Assembly: GCA_002708825.1 (NCBI GenBank)
Contig: PAPF01000013.1
Span: forward strand, 91,350 to 155,349
Direction of reading: 5' to 3'
DNA length: 64,000 bases
Source: Phyllobacteriaceae bacterium
Lineage (GTDB): Bacteria > Pseudomonadota > Alphaproteobacteria > Rhizobiales > Rhizobiaceae
Below are positions 1 to 7,689 of this stretch, in pieces; the stretch's first letter is position 1, and every line of letters begins with the position of its first letter. The position numbers were made by a program, and so were the translations under genes. The notes beneath the pieces were generated by a model. It did no database searches and had not been told where the DNA came from. It worked only from the letters and a program-made list of their open reading frames with translations.

Positions 1-284
1 TCGAACGGCACCATGACGGTGACCGGACGGGCGAAACGCGAGCCGAGCGTGAAGACGGCAGGCGAAGCGACAGCACCGGGGATCTCGCGGAAGTGCTGGT
101 CATAGACCTTCACCTCGATGCGGATGCGATGCTGGTACGGGTTCGCCGGATAGACGCGCACGGCGAAGGTGTCGGTAAAACTCTGCACCTCGGCGCGCAT
201 CGGCGACATGGATTGCGCTACCGCCGCGCACGGCAGCAGCGCCAGCGCGAAGACGCCGGTTGACAGTTTCATTGCGAATTTCAT
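1..284 (-). CDS. Single-domain pilus-chaperone-like secreted protein, copy A (partial)
   Basis: The gene runs off the window at base 1, so only about 94 N-terminal residues are visible. They comprise a signal peptide (MKFAMKLSTGVFALAL, ending near AVAQ) and the start of a beta-rich domain with FAVRVYPANPYQHRIRIEV and VYDQHFREIPG. This pattern recalls the N-terminal immunoglobulin-like domain of periplasmic pilus chaperones, which is my inference. It is nearly identical to the gene at 1617-2012 (about 11 base differences in the first 240, no gaps). It lies 48 bp downstream of a pilin-like gene on the same strand, as copy B does. Start ATG at 284; an in-frame ATG at 272 is possible. Confidence 0.7.
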   Translation of the reverse strand, partial: MKFAMKLSTGVFALALLPCAAVAQSMSPMRAEVQSFTDTFAVRVYPANPYQHRIRIEVKVYDQHFREIPGAVASPAVFTLGSRFARPVTVMVPF

Positions 285-332
285 GATAATCCCCGAAAAA
301 GTTCCGGCGTCTTCGCGCCCTTGGCGACCCGC

Positions 333-800
333 TTACTCGCAGCGCAACACGACGGTTGCGGCATAGGTGCCGGATTCGTACGTTCCGGACGGGAGCGACG
401 CGGTCAGGTCGATATTCACGTTCGTCGACCCATGCGAAATCGCCGTCTGCGTATTGCCGGAGACGTTCGTTGCCGAGTTTGCGCCCGAGAGATCATATTC
501 GGCGGCAAAGGTCGTGGCCGGCGTGGAGCCGGGCGCCGTGGACCAGGCGGTCGGAGCATCGGCGCTGACCGAATAGCCATTGCCTGTGGCAAGGATCGTC
601 GCCGTACCGGCCGCGCCGCCTGCCTCTTTCGAGCTCAGGACCGTGTAGGCGGTGTTGGGCATGATCGTACCGGCGGAACCGACCGTGATCACGCAGGTAT
701 CCGTGACGGAACCGTTGAACGGGATGTTCCCGGTAGCCGAATAAGCCTGCACCGGTGCGATGACGGCAACGGCGGCAAGCACTTTGAGAGCGTTCTTCAT
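333..800 (-). CDS. Secreted pilin-like protein, copy A
   Basis: 155 residues. A signal peptide (MKNALKVLAAVAVIAPVQAYSA) is followed by a mature domain beginning IPFNGSVTDTCVITVGSAG and ending TYAATVVLRCE. A cysteine near the mature N-terminus, a second at the C-terminus and a final strand of alternating hydrophobic residues are typical of chaperone-usher pilins and spore-coat-U-like proteins. The family call is by eye. The start at 800 is preceded by AAAGGAG at good spacing; a longer frame to 884 lacks a signal peptide at its start. It is paralogous to 2059-2526, same length. It is likely co-transcribed with the chaperone-like gene at 1-284. No usher gene is in the window. Confidence 0.75.
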   Translation of the reverse strand: MKNALKVLAAVAVIAPVQAYSATGNIPFNGSVTDTCVITVGSAGTIMPNTAYTVLSSKEAGGAAGTATILATGNGYSVSADAPTAWSTAPGSTPATTFAAEYDLSGANSATNVSGNTQTAISHGSTNVNIDLTASLPSGTYESGTYAATVVLRCE

Positions 801-1086
801 TGTATAACTCCTTTGACAGCCCTGTTGGGTTTCCCGGTTGTCCCGGGTTTGTTGCTGGCAGAGGAGTGGGCGCACGCTGCCCATGCCCGGCCTTGCCGCC
901 GGACCTAAACAAAATTCCCCAATTCCCTGCCGTAAATGAACATATTCGGATGCTCTTAAGTTGGGCTTAGGAATCGTGGTTAAGGCAACCTTAATACAGG
1001 CAGCTGCCTTTTATGCTTTACCGCCGGTAAACGGAGTGCTGGCGACGGGATGCGGGCAACGGCATGCGCCGCTGCCCCGCCACCGG
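801..1086 (-). promoter_or_regulatory. Upstream/leader region of pilin-like copy A
   Basis: No gene is visible. The region shares ordered blocks with the region upstream of copy B: ATTCCCTGCC (922-931), CTTAGGAATCGTGGT (966-980) and TTATGCTTT (1011-1019). The spacing between the last two is 45 bp in both copies. Nearer the gene is a leader hairpin, CCCGG-TTGTC-CCGGG, also present in copy B with loop TTCTGT. I infer a conserved promoter plus a structured 5' leader, read on the minus strand. The exact -35 and -10 boxes are not clear. Confidence 0.5.
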
Positions 1087-1647
1087 TCATTTCCGCCCGT
1101 CGGTCGACCAGCCTTCATCGGCCCAGGACGAGTGCTTCGATCGCGCGCTTGCAGTCTCGGCCCGAACGCCGTTGGCGTGTTGCCCGGTTGCTGCCGGGCC
1201 GGCGGGCGTGGATGCGGTCGTCACGGGATCGGGTGCGATGGCCTGGGCGCCGAGTCCCATCTGCATGAGGCGCAGTTCCATCTTAAGCCGCTCCACCTCC
1301 AGCGCGTAGAGTTGCGAGCAGTCCAGCCGCTTCGGGCTGCGCCCCAGCGGGATGACGATCCGCCCGTAGGCCGAGGCCGTGGAACCCCCGGCCCCGGACG
1401 ATTTCGGGGTGCCGATCACGCCGACATCAAGATAGGCGCCATTGCCGGACACCGCCGAGCGGCACGTCGTGCCGTCCGCTGCCCGCACCTCGTCGGCGCC
1501 CTGCGGCAATTGCACGCCGGGCAGGTTGAAGCCCTGGATGTTCTGCGAGATGTAGTTGACGTCATCGGCCCGCAAGGGCTGCGCACCGAGCGCGAGCAGC
1601 CCTGCGGCGATGACCGTCAAAGCCGTTTGCCGAGAAATTTTCCGCAT
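1087..1647 (-). CDS. Unrecognised secreted protein between the duplicated pilin-like units
   Basis: 186 residues with a signal peptide (MRKISRQTALTVIAAGLLAL, cleavage near LRADD). The mature protein has a conserved-looking core, TCRSAVSGNGAYLDVGVIGT then YGRIVIPLGRSPKRLDCSQL, with two cysteines. A helical stretch (ALEVERLKMELRLMQMGLGA) and a low-complexity Ala/Thr/Pro/Ser tail follow. I do not recognise the family. The start ATG at 1647 lies inside the end of the upstream chaperone-like gene (31 bp overlap), so the two are probably translationally coupled. Context suggests a role in assembly or anchoring of the pilin-like proteins; that is inference. Confidence 0.7.
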   Translation of the reverse strand: MRKISRQTALTVIAAGLLALGAQPLRADDVNYISQNIQGFNLPGVQLPQGADEVRAADGTTCRSAVSGNGAYLDVGVIGTPKSSGAGGSTASAYGRIVIPLGRSPKRLDCSQLYALEVERLKMELRLMQMGLGAQAIAPDPVTTASTPAGPAATGQHANGVRAETASARSKHSSWADEGWSTDGRK

Positions 1648-2012
1648 ATCTGAGCCTTGATGCTTGTCGTCTGTCCCGGGAACGGCACGGATTCGGTGCA
1701 GATGCGCACCTTGCGATGCGCCTCACCCTCAAAGGGCACCATCACGGTGACCGGGCGGGCGAAACGCGAGCCGAGCGTGAAGATGGCAGGCGAAGCGACA
1801 GCACCGGGGATCTCGCGGAAGTGCTGGTCATAGACCTTCACCTCGATGCGGATGCGGTGCTGGTAAGGGTTCGCCGGATAGACGCGCACGGCGAAGGTGT
1901 CGGTAAAACTCTGCACCTCCGCGCGCATCGGCGACATGGATTGCGCCACCGCCGCGCACGGCGCCAGCGCCAGCGCGAAGACGCCGGTCGAAAGGATGAG
2001 TATATTCTTCAT
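1617..2012 (-). CDS. Single-domain pilus-chaperone-like secreted protein, copy B
   Basis: 131 residues: signal peptide MKNILILSTGVFALALAPCA, then about 105 residues of a predicted beta domain (FAVRVYPANPYQHRIRIEV, VYDQHFREIPGAVASPAIF, SRFARPVTVMVPFEG, VRICTESVPFPG) ending ICGKFLGKRL. The strand pattern and the VRICTE segment resemble one domain of a two-domain pilus chaperone, but the protein is about half the usual 230 residues. Two cysteines are in the mature part. Start ATG at 2012 has GGGGG about 8 nt upstream. It follows the pilin-like gene by 46 bp and overlaps the next gene. Confidence 0.72.
   Translation of the reverse strand: MKNILILSTGVFALALAPCAAVAQSMSPMRAEVQSFTDTFAVRVYPANPYQHRIRIEVKVYDQHFREIPGAVASPAIFTLGSRFARPVTVMVPFEGEAHRKVRICTESVPFPGQTTSIKAQICGKFLGKRL
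1729..1988. repeat. Near-identical repeat of bases 1-260
   Basis: Bases 1-260 align to 1729-1988 at a constant offset of 1728 with no gaps. In the first 240 positions I count 11 differences, and 61-120 is identical to 1789-1848. The repeat covers most of the chaperone-like gene. The neighbouring pilin-like genes, part of the same duplicated unit, differ much more. Confidence 0.85.
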
Positions 2013-2058
2013 GATGATTGCCCCCAAACAACGTCGGGCGTCTTCGCGCCCAGCCCGG

Positions 2059-2526
2059 TTACTCGCAGCGCAGGACGACGACCGCGCGGTAGGTACCGGC
2101 TTCGTAGGCTCCCGAAGGAAGCGCTGCCGTCAGGTCGACATCGACATTCGTGGTGCCGTTCGCCAGCGGCGTTGCCGTGGCGCCGGGCACATTGGCCGCC
2201 GTGTTGGCGCCCGACAGGTCGTATTCGGATGCGAACGTCGCCGACGACGCCGAAGCCGGAGCCGTCGACCAGGCGGCTGGCGCTTCGGCGGTGACCGAAT
2301 AGGCATTGCCGGTGACCAGCAGTGTCGCCTTGCCCGCAGAACCCGCCGCTTCCTTGGAACTCAGCACGGTGTAGGCCGAATTCGGCGCGATCGTTCCCCC
2401 GGAGCCGACCGTGATCACGCAGGTATCGACGATCGTCCCGTTGAACGGAATGTCACCGGACGCGGCGAACGCCTGCACCGGGGCAAGAATCGCTGCCACA
2501 ACCGTAAATTTCATAATATTCTTCAT
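2059..2526 (-). CDS. Secreted pilin-like protein, copy B
   Basis: 155 residues, the same length as copy A. Signal peptide MKNIMKFTVVAAILAPVQAFA, mature start near GDIPFNGTIVDTCVITVGSG and C-terminus GTYRAVVVLRCE. The Cys near the mature N-terminus and the terminal RCE are shared with copy A, as is the block YTVLSSKEA. The two pilin copies have diverged more than the two chaperone-like genes. The start at 2526 is chosen because AAAGGAG lies 7-8 nt upstream; an ATG two codons earlier sits too close to it. First gene of a short minus-strand operon. Confidence 0.75.
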   Translation of the reverse strand: MKNIMKFTVVAAILAPVQAFAASGDIPFNGTIVDTCVITVGSGGTIAPNSAYTVLSSKEAAGSAGKATLLVTGNAYSVTAEAPAAWSTAPASASSATFASEYDLSGANTAANVPGATATPLANGTTNVDVDLTAALPSGAYEAGTYRAVVVLRCE

Positions 2527-2780
2527 TATCATGCTCCTTTGACCGCCCATCCGGGCCTCCCGGTTCTGTCCGGGTTCGTTGACGGCAGAGGAGTTGGCGC
2601 AATGAATCAAGGCCGGCCTTGCCGCCGGACACCCGCATTCACCCCATTCCCTGCCTGCTCGAGTGGTAAGGCCGGTATCGTGAACGGGACCTTAGGATTC
2701 TTGGTGAACGAAAGGTTTCTGCAACCGGAAATAGTTTATGCTTTGCGGTTCGTTAACTTTGTTTAGCAACAGCTGGGAGC
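2527..2780 (-). promoter_or_regulatory. Upstream/leader region of pilin-like copy B
   Basis: Non-coding and AT-richer than its surroundings at the distal end. It carries the same ordered blocks as the copy A region: ATTCCCTGCC (2646-2655), CTTAGGATTCTTGGT (2691-2705) and TTATGCTTT (2736-2744). The leader hairpin CCCGG-TTCTGT-CCGGG lies near 2558-2574. Conservation of order and spacing between copies supports a promoter and structured leader. The preceding gene on this strand ends at 2781 and no terminator is obvious between them. Confidence 0.5.
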
Positions 2781-4391
2781 TTATCCCGCTGCCTGGACGC
2801 CCCCGGCCGCGGCAAGCGCCTCGGGCGTATCCACATCCGCCAGCGCCGCCTCTCCCAGTTCCACGTCATGCACGGCCATGCCGGATGCCTCGATGAGGTG
2901 CCGCGCGCCGGTATCGCCGGAAATCAGCGGCACCCGCGCGATCACTTCGGCCGGCAGGATCACCGGGTTCCCGCGCTGCCCGCCATGGGCGGCGCGCACC
3001 ACCTGTGTTCCGTCATGGCTCCGTGCCAGCGCACGGATTTCGGCGGCGCCTATTCCCGGCATGTCGCCGAGAAGGATCATGACACTTGCCTCGTTGTTGC
3101 TGCCGCGCCCTGCAAGCCCGGCCTTCAGCGAGGATGCAAGGCCTGTGGCGTAGTCCGGATTGTGGACAATGCGCATGTCCAGCCCCTCCAGCGCCGCGCC
3201 GATCCGGTCAGCCTCGTGTCCCGTCACAACGGTGACGCCGCGAAGCACCCCTGATTCCAGCGCCGCGCGAACGGTGCGCCGGACCAGCGGTTCTCCGTCG
3301 AACAAAGCCATCAGCTTGTTGGATGCACCCATCCGGGTCGATTGGCCGGCTGCAAGAACGATGCCTTCGATTGCCGGGCGCGCCGGCGAAGCCTTCCGCT
3401 CGCGCGGTTGCGGGCGGCTGGCGATCTCCATGAGCAGTCCCCCCACGCCCATGCCGGCGATCACCGCATCGGTCACCGGCAGGCCGGCCATCAGGCGATC
3501 AAGCACCCAGTCGAAACCGTTTTCCTTGGGGCTGCGCGCGCATCCCGGCGCCCCTATGACAGGCGTTTCGCCGACCTGGCCGATCACCAGAAGGTTGCCC
3601 GGATCGACCGGCATGCCGGCACGCTCGACCGCTCCGTCCGCCATCCGGATCGCCGCCGGGATGACATCGTCGAAGTCGGCCATGGCCGAGGCCCCGAACA
3701 CGATGATGAGATCATGGTCGGCCATCAGGTCCCGCATGGCATCCGCGACAGCGCCGGCATCGTGCGCGCAGCGCATTTCCCGCCCAAGCCGCGAACCGGA
3801 CCGCGCAAGCCGTCCCGCTGTCAGGCCGGCCGTCTTGGCGAGAACAGACTCCTTCACGGTCGGCAATTCCGTCTGGATCAGGCCCGCCACGCGCGGCCTG
3901 AAGCCATGCACCATGAACACCGTCTCGCCCGACGCGATGGATTCCGCTTTTTCCAGATGCACCCCGTCCACCGAAAACGGGATCATCTTGACGGTCGCCA
4001 CCATCTGCCCTGCCCGCACGGCGGAAAAATCGGCGACGGTCGCCAGCGTGATCGCCGGATCCACCCGGTTGATCGCATCCACCAGCGGCCTCGAAACCGT
4101 GAAGACGCCATCGTGATCGGCATGGATGTTGACGCGGCCCGTCGCAGGCGGTTTGGCCGAGCAGCCGTTCATGCGCAAGGCGGCGGCCAGACGCGCGGCA
4201 GCTTCGTCCTCGCCAATGTCGCCGGGTCCCGGCACGGCAGCAATCACCGTCTCGATACCGGCCTCCAGGAGAACGTCCCGGACGTCCCCGTCGATGACCG
4301 TTCCCTTGCGCAGCCGCTTGTTGCCCGCCTGCACCCCGTGGGCCAGCACCGCGCCAAGCGCCTCTGACACAGCGATGGCGCCGAAGGTCAC
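2781..4391 (-). CDS. MoeA-like / MobA-like fusion, molybdenum cofactor maturation
   Basis: 536 residues in two parts. Residues 1 to about 330 resemble a molybdopterin-binding MoeA-like module (LRKGTVIDGDV, GRVNIHADHDGVFTVSRPLV, IIVFGASAMADFDDVIPAAI). Residues about 343-525 are a MobA/MocA-type nucleotidyltransferase with IVLAAGQSTRMGASNKLMAL and MILLGDMPGI. MocA-type domains transfer CMP or GMP to molybdopterin before insertion into hydroxylases. The GTG start at 4391 overlaps the XdhC stop (GTGA), so it is the last gene of the maturation operon. Cytosolic; no signal peptide. Confidence 0.85.
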   Translation of the reverse strand: MTFGAIAVSEALGAVLAHGVQAGNKRLRKGTVIDGDVRDVLLEAGIETVIAAVPGPGDIGEDEAAARLAAALRMNGCSAKPPATGRVNIHADHDGVFTVSRPLVDAINRVDPAITLATVADFSAVRAGQMVATVKMIPFSVDGVHLEKAESIASGETVFMVHGFRPRVAGLIQTELPTVKESVLAKTAGLTAGRLARSGSRLGREMRCAHDAGAVADAMRDLMADHDLIIVFGASAMADFDDVIPAAIRMADGAVERAGMPVDPGNLLVIGQVGETPVIGAPGCARSPKENGFDWVLDRLMAGLPVTDAVIAGMGVGGLLMEIASRPQPRERKASPARPAIEGIVLAAGQSTRMGASNKLMALFDGEPLVRRTVRAALESGVLRGVTVVTGHEADRIGAALEGLDMRIVHNPDYATGLASSLKAGLAGRGSNNEASVMILLGDMPGIGAAEIRALARSHDGTQVVRAAHGGQRGNPVILPAEVIARVPLISGDTGARHLIEASGMAVHDVELGEAALADVDTPEALAAAGGVQAAG

Positions 4392-5104
4392 GCCGCTTCC
4401 CCCTTCTGCACGCGCGGCCCGGCAAGCCCGCGGGTCCGCAGCGCCCGGATGATCTGCGCCAGCACGGCAACCGCGATCTCCGCCGGGCTTGCCGCGCCGA
4501 TGTCGAGCCCGATGGGCGCGGCAATCCGCCCGATCTCATCGGCCGTGAAGCCGGCCTCCGTGAGGCGTTCCACGCGCCGCGCATGCGTCTTCCGGCTGCC
4601 CAGCGCCCCGATATAGAAGCAGCCGGCCTTGAGCGCCGCCTCAAGCGCCGGATCGTCGATCTTGGGGTCGTGCGTCACCGCGGCAACCGCCGTCCATGCG
4701 TCGAAGGGGCGCTCGGGCAGCACGTTCTGCGGCCAGTCGGCATGAAGCGTCACGCCCTCAAATCGCTCCGGGCTGGCAAAGGCCGTGCGCGGATCGATGA
4801 TCTCGATGTCGAAACCGGCGATCTTGGCCATGGGTGCCAGCGCCTGCGAGATGTGCACCGCGCCGATGACGACGATGCGCGCCGGCGGCAGGTGGACATT
4901 GATGAAGAACTCGGCCCCGTCCGCCGTCACCATGGTGGACTTGCCCGAGCGGAAAGCCTTGCCGAGCGCCTCGCCCAGTTCACCGCCCACCGGGTCGCCC
5001 TCGAGCACGATCCGGTCGCGGCCGTCGGCAATGGAGGTCACCAGCGCGACCGCCTGGCGGGCACGCCGGGCGGCATTGAGCTTCTTCAGGTTCAACGGAT
5101 CCAT
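4388..5104 (-). CDS. XdhC family protein (Rossmann part)
   Basis: 238 residues. XdhC proteins bind molybdenum cofactor, protect it and deliver it to xanthine-dehydrogenase-type hydroxylases. The N-terminal third resembles part of the XdhC/CoxI domain. The rest is the Rossmann-like XdhC C-terminal domain with IVVIGAVHISQALAPMAKI, VTHDPKIDDPALEAAL and FYIGALGSRKTHARRVERL. The usual glycine loop is changed to GAVH. It lies 6 bp after a short XdhC N-domain gene and overlaps the next gene. Having both a short and a long XdhC in one operon is common in cox-type clusters. Confidence 0.88.
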   Translation of the reverse strand: MDPLNLKKLNAARRARQAVALVTSIADGRDRIVLEGDPVGGELGEALGKAFRSGKSTMVTADGAEFFINVHLPPARIVVIGAVHISQALAPMAKIAGFDIEIIDPRTAFASPERFEGVTLHADWPQNVLPERPFDAWTAVAAVTHDPKIDDPALEAALKAGCFYIGALGSRKTHARRVERLTEAGFTADEIGRIAAPIGLDIGAASPAEIAVAVLAQIIRALRTRGLAGPRVQKGEAA

Positions 5105-5110
5105 GACGCC

Positions 5111-5449
5111 TCAGCCCAGCCGTTCGACATAGACACGGATACGCCCGCCGCAGGACAGGCCGACGCGCCACGCCGTTTCATCCGCGACACCGAATTCGAG
5201 CATCTTCGGCTCGCCGCTTTCCAGGATGTCCATCGCCTCGGCCACCACCGCGCCTTCCACGCAGCCGCCCGACACCGACCCCTCGAAATCGGCATCCTCG
5301 TTGATGACCAGATGGCTGCCGACGGGACGCGGCGCCGAACCCCAGGTTTCCATGACCGTCGCAACGGCCACCGCCTTGCCGTCGCTCATCCATTTTTCCG
5401 CAATGACCAGCGGATCGCGGGTTTCGTCCAGAACCGTCGTTTCGCTCAT
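5111..5449 (-). CDS. XdhC/CoxI N-terminal-domain protein
   Basis: 112 residues, one XdhC_CoxI domain. Visible motifs are VATVMETWGSAPRPVGSHLV, EGSVSGGCVEGAVV and VGLSCGGRIRVYVE. The cysteines in SGGCVE and LSCGG match the conserved cysteine motifs of the family. It lies 3 bp downstream of the VWA gene and 6 bp upstream of the second XdhC gene. It probably cooperates with that protein in loading cofactor into a molybdenum hydroxylase. Confidence 0.87.
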   Translation of the reverse strand: MSETTVLDETRDPLVIAEKWMSDGKAVAVATVMETWGSAPRPVGSHLVINEDADFEGSVSGGCVEGAVVAEAMDILESGEPKMLEFGVADETAWRVGLSCGGRIRVYVERLG

Positions 5450-5452
5450 CGC

Positions 5453-6730
5453 TTATCCTCCCTGGCCCTGTTCTGCAGCCATGCGTCCGACCGTCTGGAG
5501 CCAGCGGCGCGGATCGGCTTCCCGCGCCCGCCCTGTGCCGAGGCTGGCAACCAGGTCGCCCAGGGCTTCCAGATTGTGCACCGCGCGGAACTCGTCGACA
5601 TGCGGCAGCATGGCCTTCACGCCGCGCGCCTTCGCCTCGAAGCCGTCGAAACGCAGCAGCGGGTTGAGCCAGACCAACCGCCGGCACGACTTGTGGAGAC
5701 GCTCCATTTCCGTCTCCAGGCTGCCGATCTCGTCACGCTCCAGCCCGTCGGTGATCAGCAGGACCACCGCGCCCTGGGACAGCACGCGGCGCGACCACAG
5801 CCGGTTGAAGGCATGCAGCGCCTCGCCGATACGCGTGCCGCCCGACCAGTCCTTGACCAGGTCCGAACATTCCGCCAGCGCCTCGTCGGGATCGCGATAG
5901 CGCATGGACCGCGTCAGGTTGGTCAGCCGCGTGCCGAACACGAAGGTGTGCACCTTGCGCCGCTTGGCCGTCAGCGCATGCATGAAATGCAGGAAGATGC
6001 GCGTGTATTGGCTCATCGAGCCGGAGATGTCGGCCAGCACCACCAGCGGCGGGTGCACCTCGCGCTGCGAGCGGAACTTGGGCAGGATGAAATCGCCGCC
6101 CGTTCGCATGGCGGCCCGCATGGTTGCCCGCGGATCGTGCCGGCGGCCCCGCGCATCCGGCCGGTAGCGCCGTGTCTTGACCGTGTCGAAGGGCATTTGC
6201 AGGCTCAACAGCGCCTTGCGCGCCTCGTCCAGCTCCTTTGCGGTCATCTGCGCGAAGTCCTTCTGGCGCAGCACCTCGTTGCCGGAGAAGGTGAAGCGCG
6301 CATCGACCTCGATCTCCGGCTGCTCCTGCAGCGGGCGGTCCTTCTCGCGCCCCTCGAACATGGCCTGCGAGACGCGGCTTTCGCCCGGACGCGGCTTTTC
6401 CGGCTCGCGGTTGGGCGCGGCCTGCGGCGAGAACATGGCGATCATCTTCTCGATCAGTTCGCGCGAGCGCCAGTAGAGCCGGAATGCCTCGTCGAAGACC
6501 GGCCTGTCCTCCCGCCGCTTCACGAAGACCGCATGCAGCGTCCAGTAGAAGTCGTCGCGCGAACCGATGCCCGCCGCCTCCACCGCCGCGATGGCCTCCA
6601 CGATGGACGCCGGTCCGACCCGCATGCCCGCCTTGCGCAGCGTGCGCGCGAAATAGACGATATTGTCCGCGATGCGGCCGTCCGGCTTGGCGGCGTTCGG
6701 CAGTTTCTTCTCGGCGGGGGCGTCGCTCAT
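5453..6730 (-). CDS. VWA-domain protein, CoxE type
   Basis: 425 residues. The C-terminal half is a von Willebrand factor A domain with a metal-site motif ADISGSMSQYTRIFLHFMHA and a later GGTRIGEAL. The N-terminal half is the CoxE-type region (PASIVEAIAAVEAAGIGSRD, FYWTLHAVFVKRREDRPVFD). CoxE proteins work with a MoxR-type AAA ATPase, here the preceding gene 4 bp away, in maturing the active site of CO-dehydrogenase-like molybdenum hydroxylases. Cytosolic. Confidence 0.9.
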   Translation of the reverse strand: MSDAPAEKKLPNAAKPDGRIADNIVYFARTLRKAGMRVGPASIVEAIAAVEAAGIGSRDDFYWTLHAVFVKRREDRPVFDEAFRLYWRSRELIEKMIAMFSPQAAPNREPEKPRPGESRVSQAMFEGREKDRPLQEQPEIEVDARFTFSGNEVLRQKDFAQMTAKELDEARKALLSLQMPFDTVKTRRYRPDARGRRHDPRATMRAAMRTGGDFILPKFRSQREVHPPLVVLADISGSMSQYTRIFLHFMHALTAKRRKVHTFVFGTRLTNLTRSMRYRDPDEALAECSDLVKDWSGGTRIGEALHAFNRLWSRRVLSQGAVVLLITDGLERDEIGSLETEMERLHKSCRRLVWLNPLLRFDGFEAKARGVKAMLPHVDEFRAVHNLEALGDLVASLGTGRAREADPRRWLQTVGRMAAEQGQGG

Positions 6731-6734
6731 GGCA

Positions 6735-7655
6735 TCATTCCGCGCTGGAAAGTTCCTGCTTGACCTCCTTGAGGATGCGGTGGCCCTCGCCCTGCTGGAT
6801 GCGCGCGATGTCGTCCTGGTATTTCAGCAGCACGCCGATCGTGTCGGACACTGTCTCCGGATCGAGCGCCACCTTGTCCAGTTCGGTCAGCGCCGAGGCC
6901 CAGTCGATGGTCTCGGCCACGCCCGGCACCTTGAACAGGTCCATCTCGCGCAGTTTCTGGATGAAGGCGACGACCTCGGCCGACAGGCGCCGGTTGGCGC
7001 CGGGCGCCTTGCGCGCGACGATTTCCAGTTCGCGTTCGGCCGTCGGGTAATCGACCCAGTGATAGAGGCAGCGCCGTTTCAGCGCGTCATGGATCTCGCG
7101 CGTGCGGTTGGTGGTGATGATGACGATGGGCGGCTCGGCTGCCTTGATCGTGCCCAGTTCCGGAACCGTCACCTGGTAATCCGACAGGATTTCCAGCAGG
7201 AAGGCCTCGAAGGCCTCGTCGGTTCGGTCCAGTTCGTCGATCAGGAAGACCGGCGCACCGTTGATGCCCTGCTCGAGCGCCTGCAGCACGGGCCGGCGGA
7301 TCAGGTGCTTCTCGGAAAAGACATTCTTCTCCATTTCCCCGCGATCCGTCTCGCCGGCCGCCTCGTCCATGCGGATCTCGATCATCTGCGCGGCATAGTT
7401 CCATTCATAGACCGCCGACGAGACGTCCAGCCCCTCGTAGCATTGCAGACGGATGAGGTCGCGTCCGAGCGCCTGTGCAAGCACCTTGGCGATCTCGGTC
7501 TTGCCGACGCCGGCCTCGCCTTCCAGGAAAAGCGGCCGCTTCATGCGCAGCGCAAGGAACAGCACGGTCGCCAGCGCCCGGTCCGCCACGTAGTTCTGAT
7601 TCTGGAGCAACTCCAGCGTTTCGTCGATGGATTGCGGCTGCGTGGGCGCCTTCAT
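6735..7655 (-). CDS. MoxR-family AAA ATPase, CoxD type
   Basis: 306 residues. Walker A is FLEGEAGVGKTEIAKVLAQA, Walker B is VFLIDELDRTDEAFEAFLLE and the sensor segment is IVIITTNRTREIHDALKRRC. The start ATG at 7655 has GGGAGGAGG just upstream; an earlier in-frame start at 7748 adds a non-homologous tail. First gene of the five-gene maturation operon. CoxD-type ATPases act as chaperones for molybdenum-copper or molybdenum enzymes together with the VWA partner. Confidence 0.9.
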   Translation of the reverse strand: MKAPTQPQSIDETLELLQNQNYVADRALATVLFLALRMKRPLFLEGEAGVGKTEIAKVLAQALGRDLIRLQCYEGLDVSSAVYEWNYAAQMIEIRMDEAAGETDRGEMEKNVFSEKHLIRRPVLQALEQGINGAPVFLIDELDRTDEAFEAFLLEILSDYQVTVPELGTIKAAEPPIVIITTNRTREIHDALKRRCLYHWVDYPTAERELEIVARKAPGANRRLSAEVVAFIQKLREMDLFKVPGVAETIDWASALTELDKVALDPETVSDTIGVLLKYQDDIARIQQGEGHRILKEVKQELSSAE

Positions 7656-7689
7656 GACCCTCCTCCCAGGGGGTTCGGCCGCGAGCGCA

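Noticed and set aside
4583-6763. Long plus-strand frame opposite the cox/xdh maturation genes
   Set aside because: His/Arg/Gln-rich shadow of XdhC and VWA genes whose motifs are intact on the other strand.
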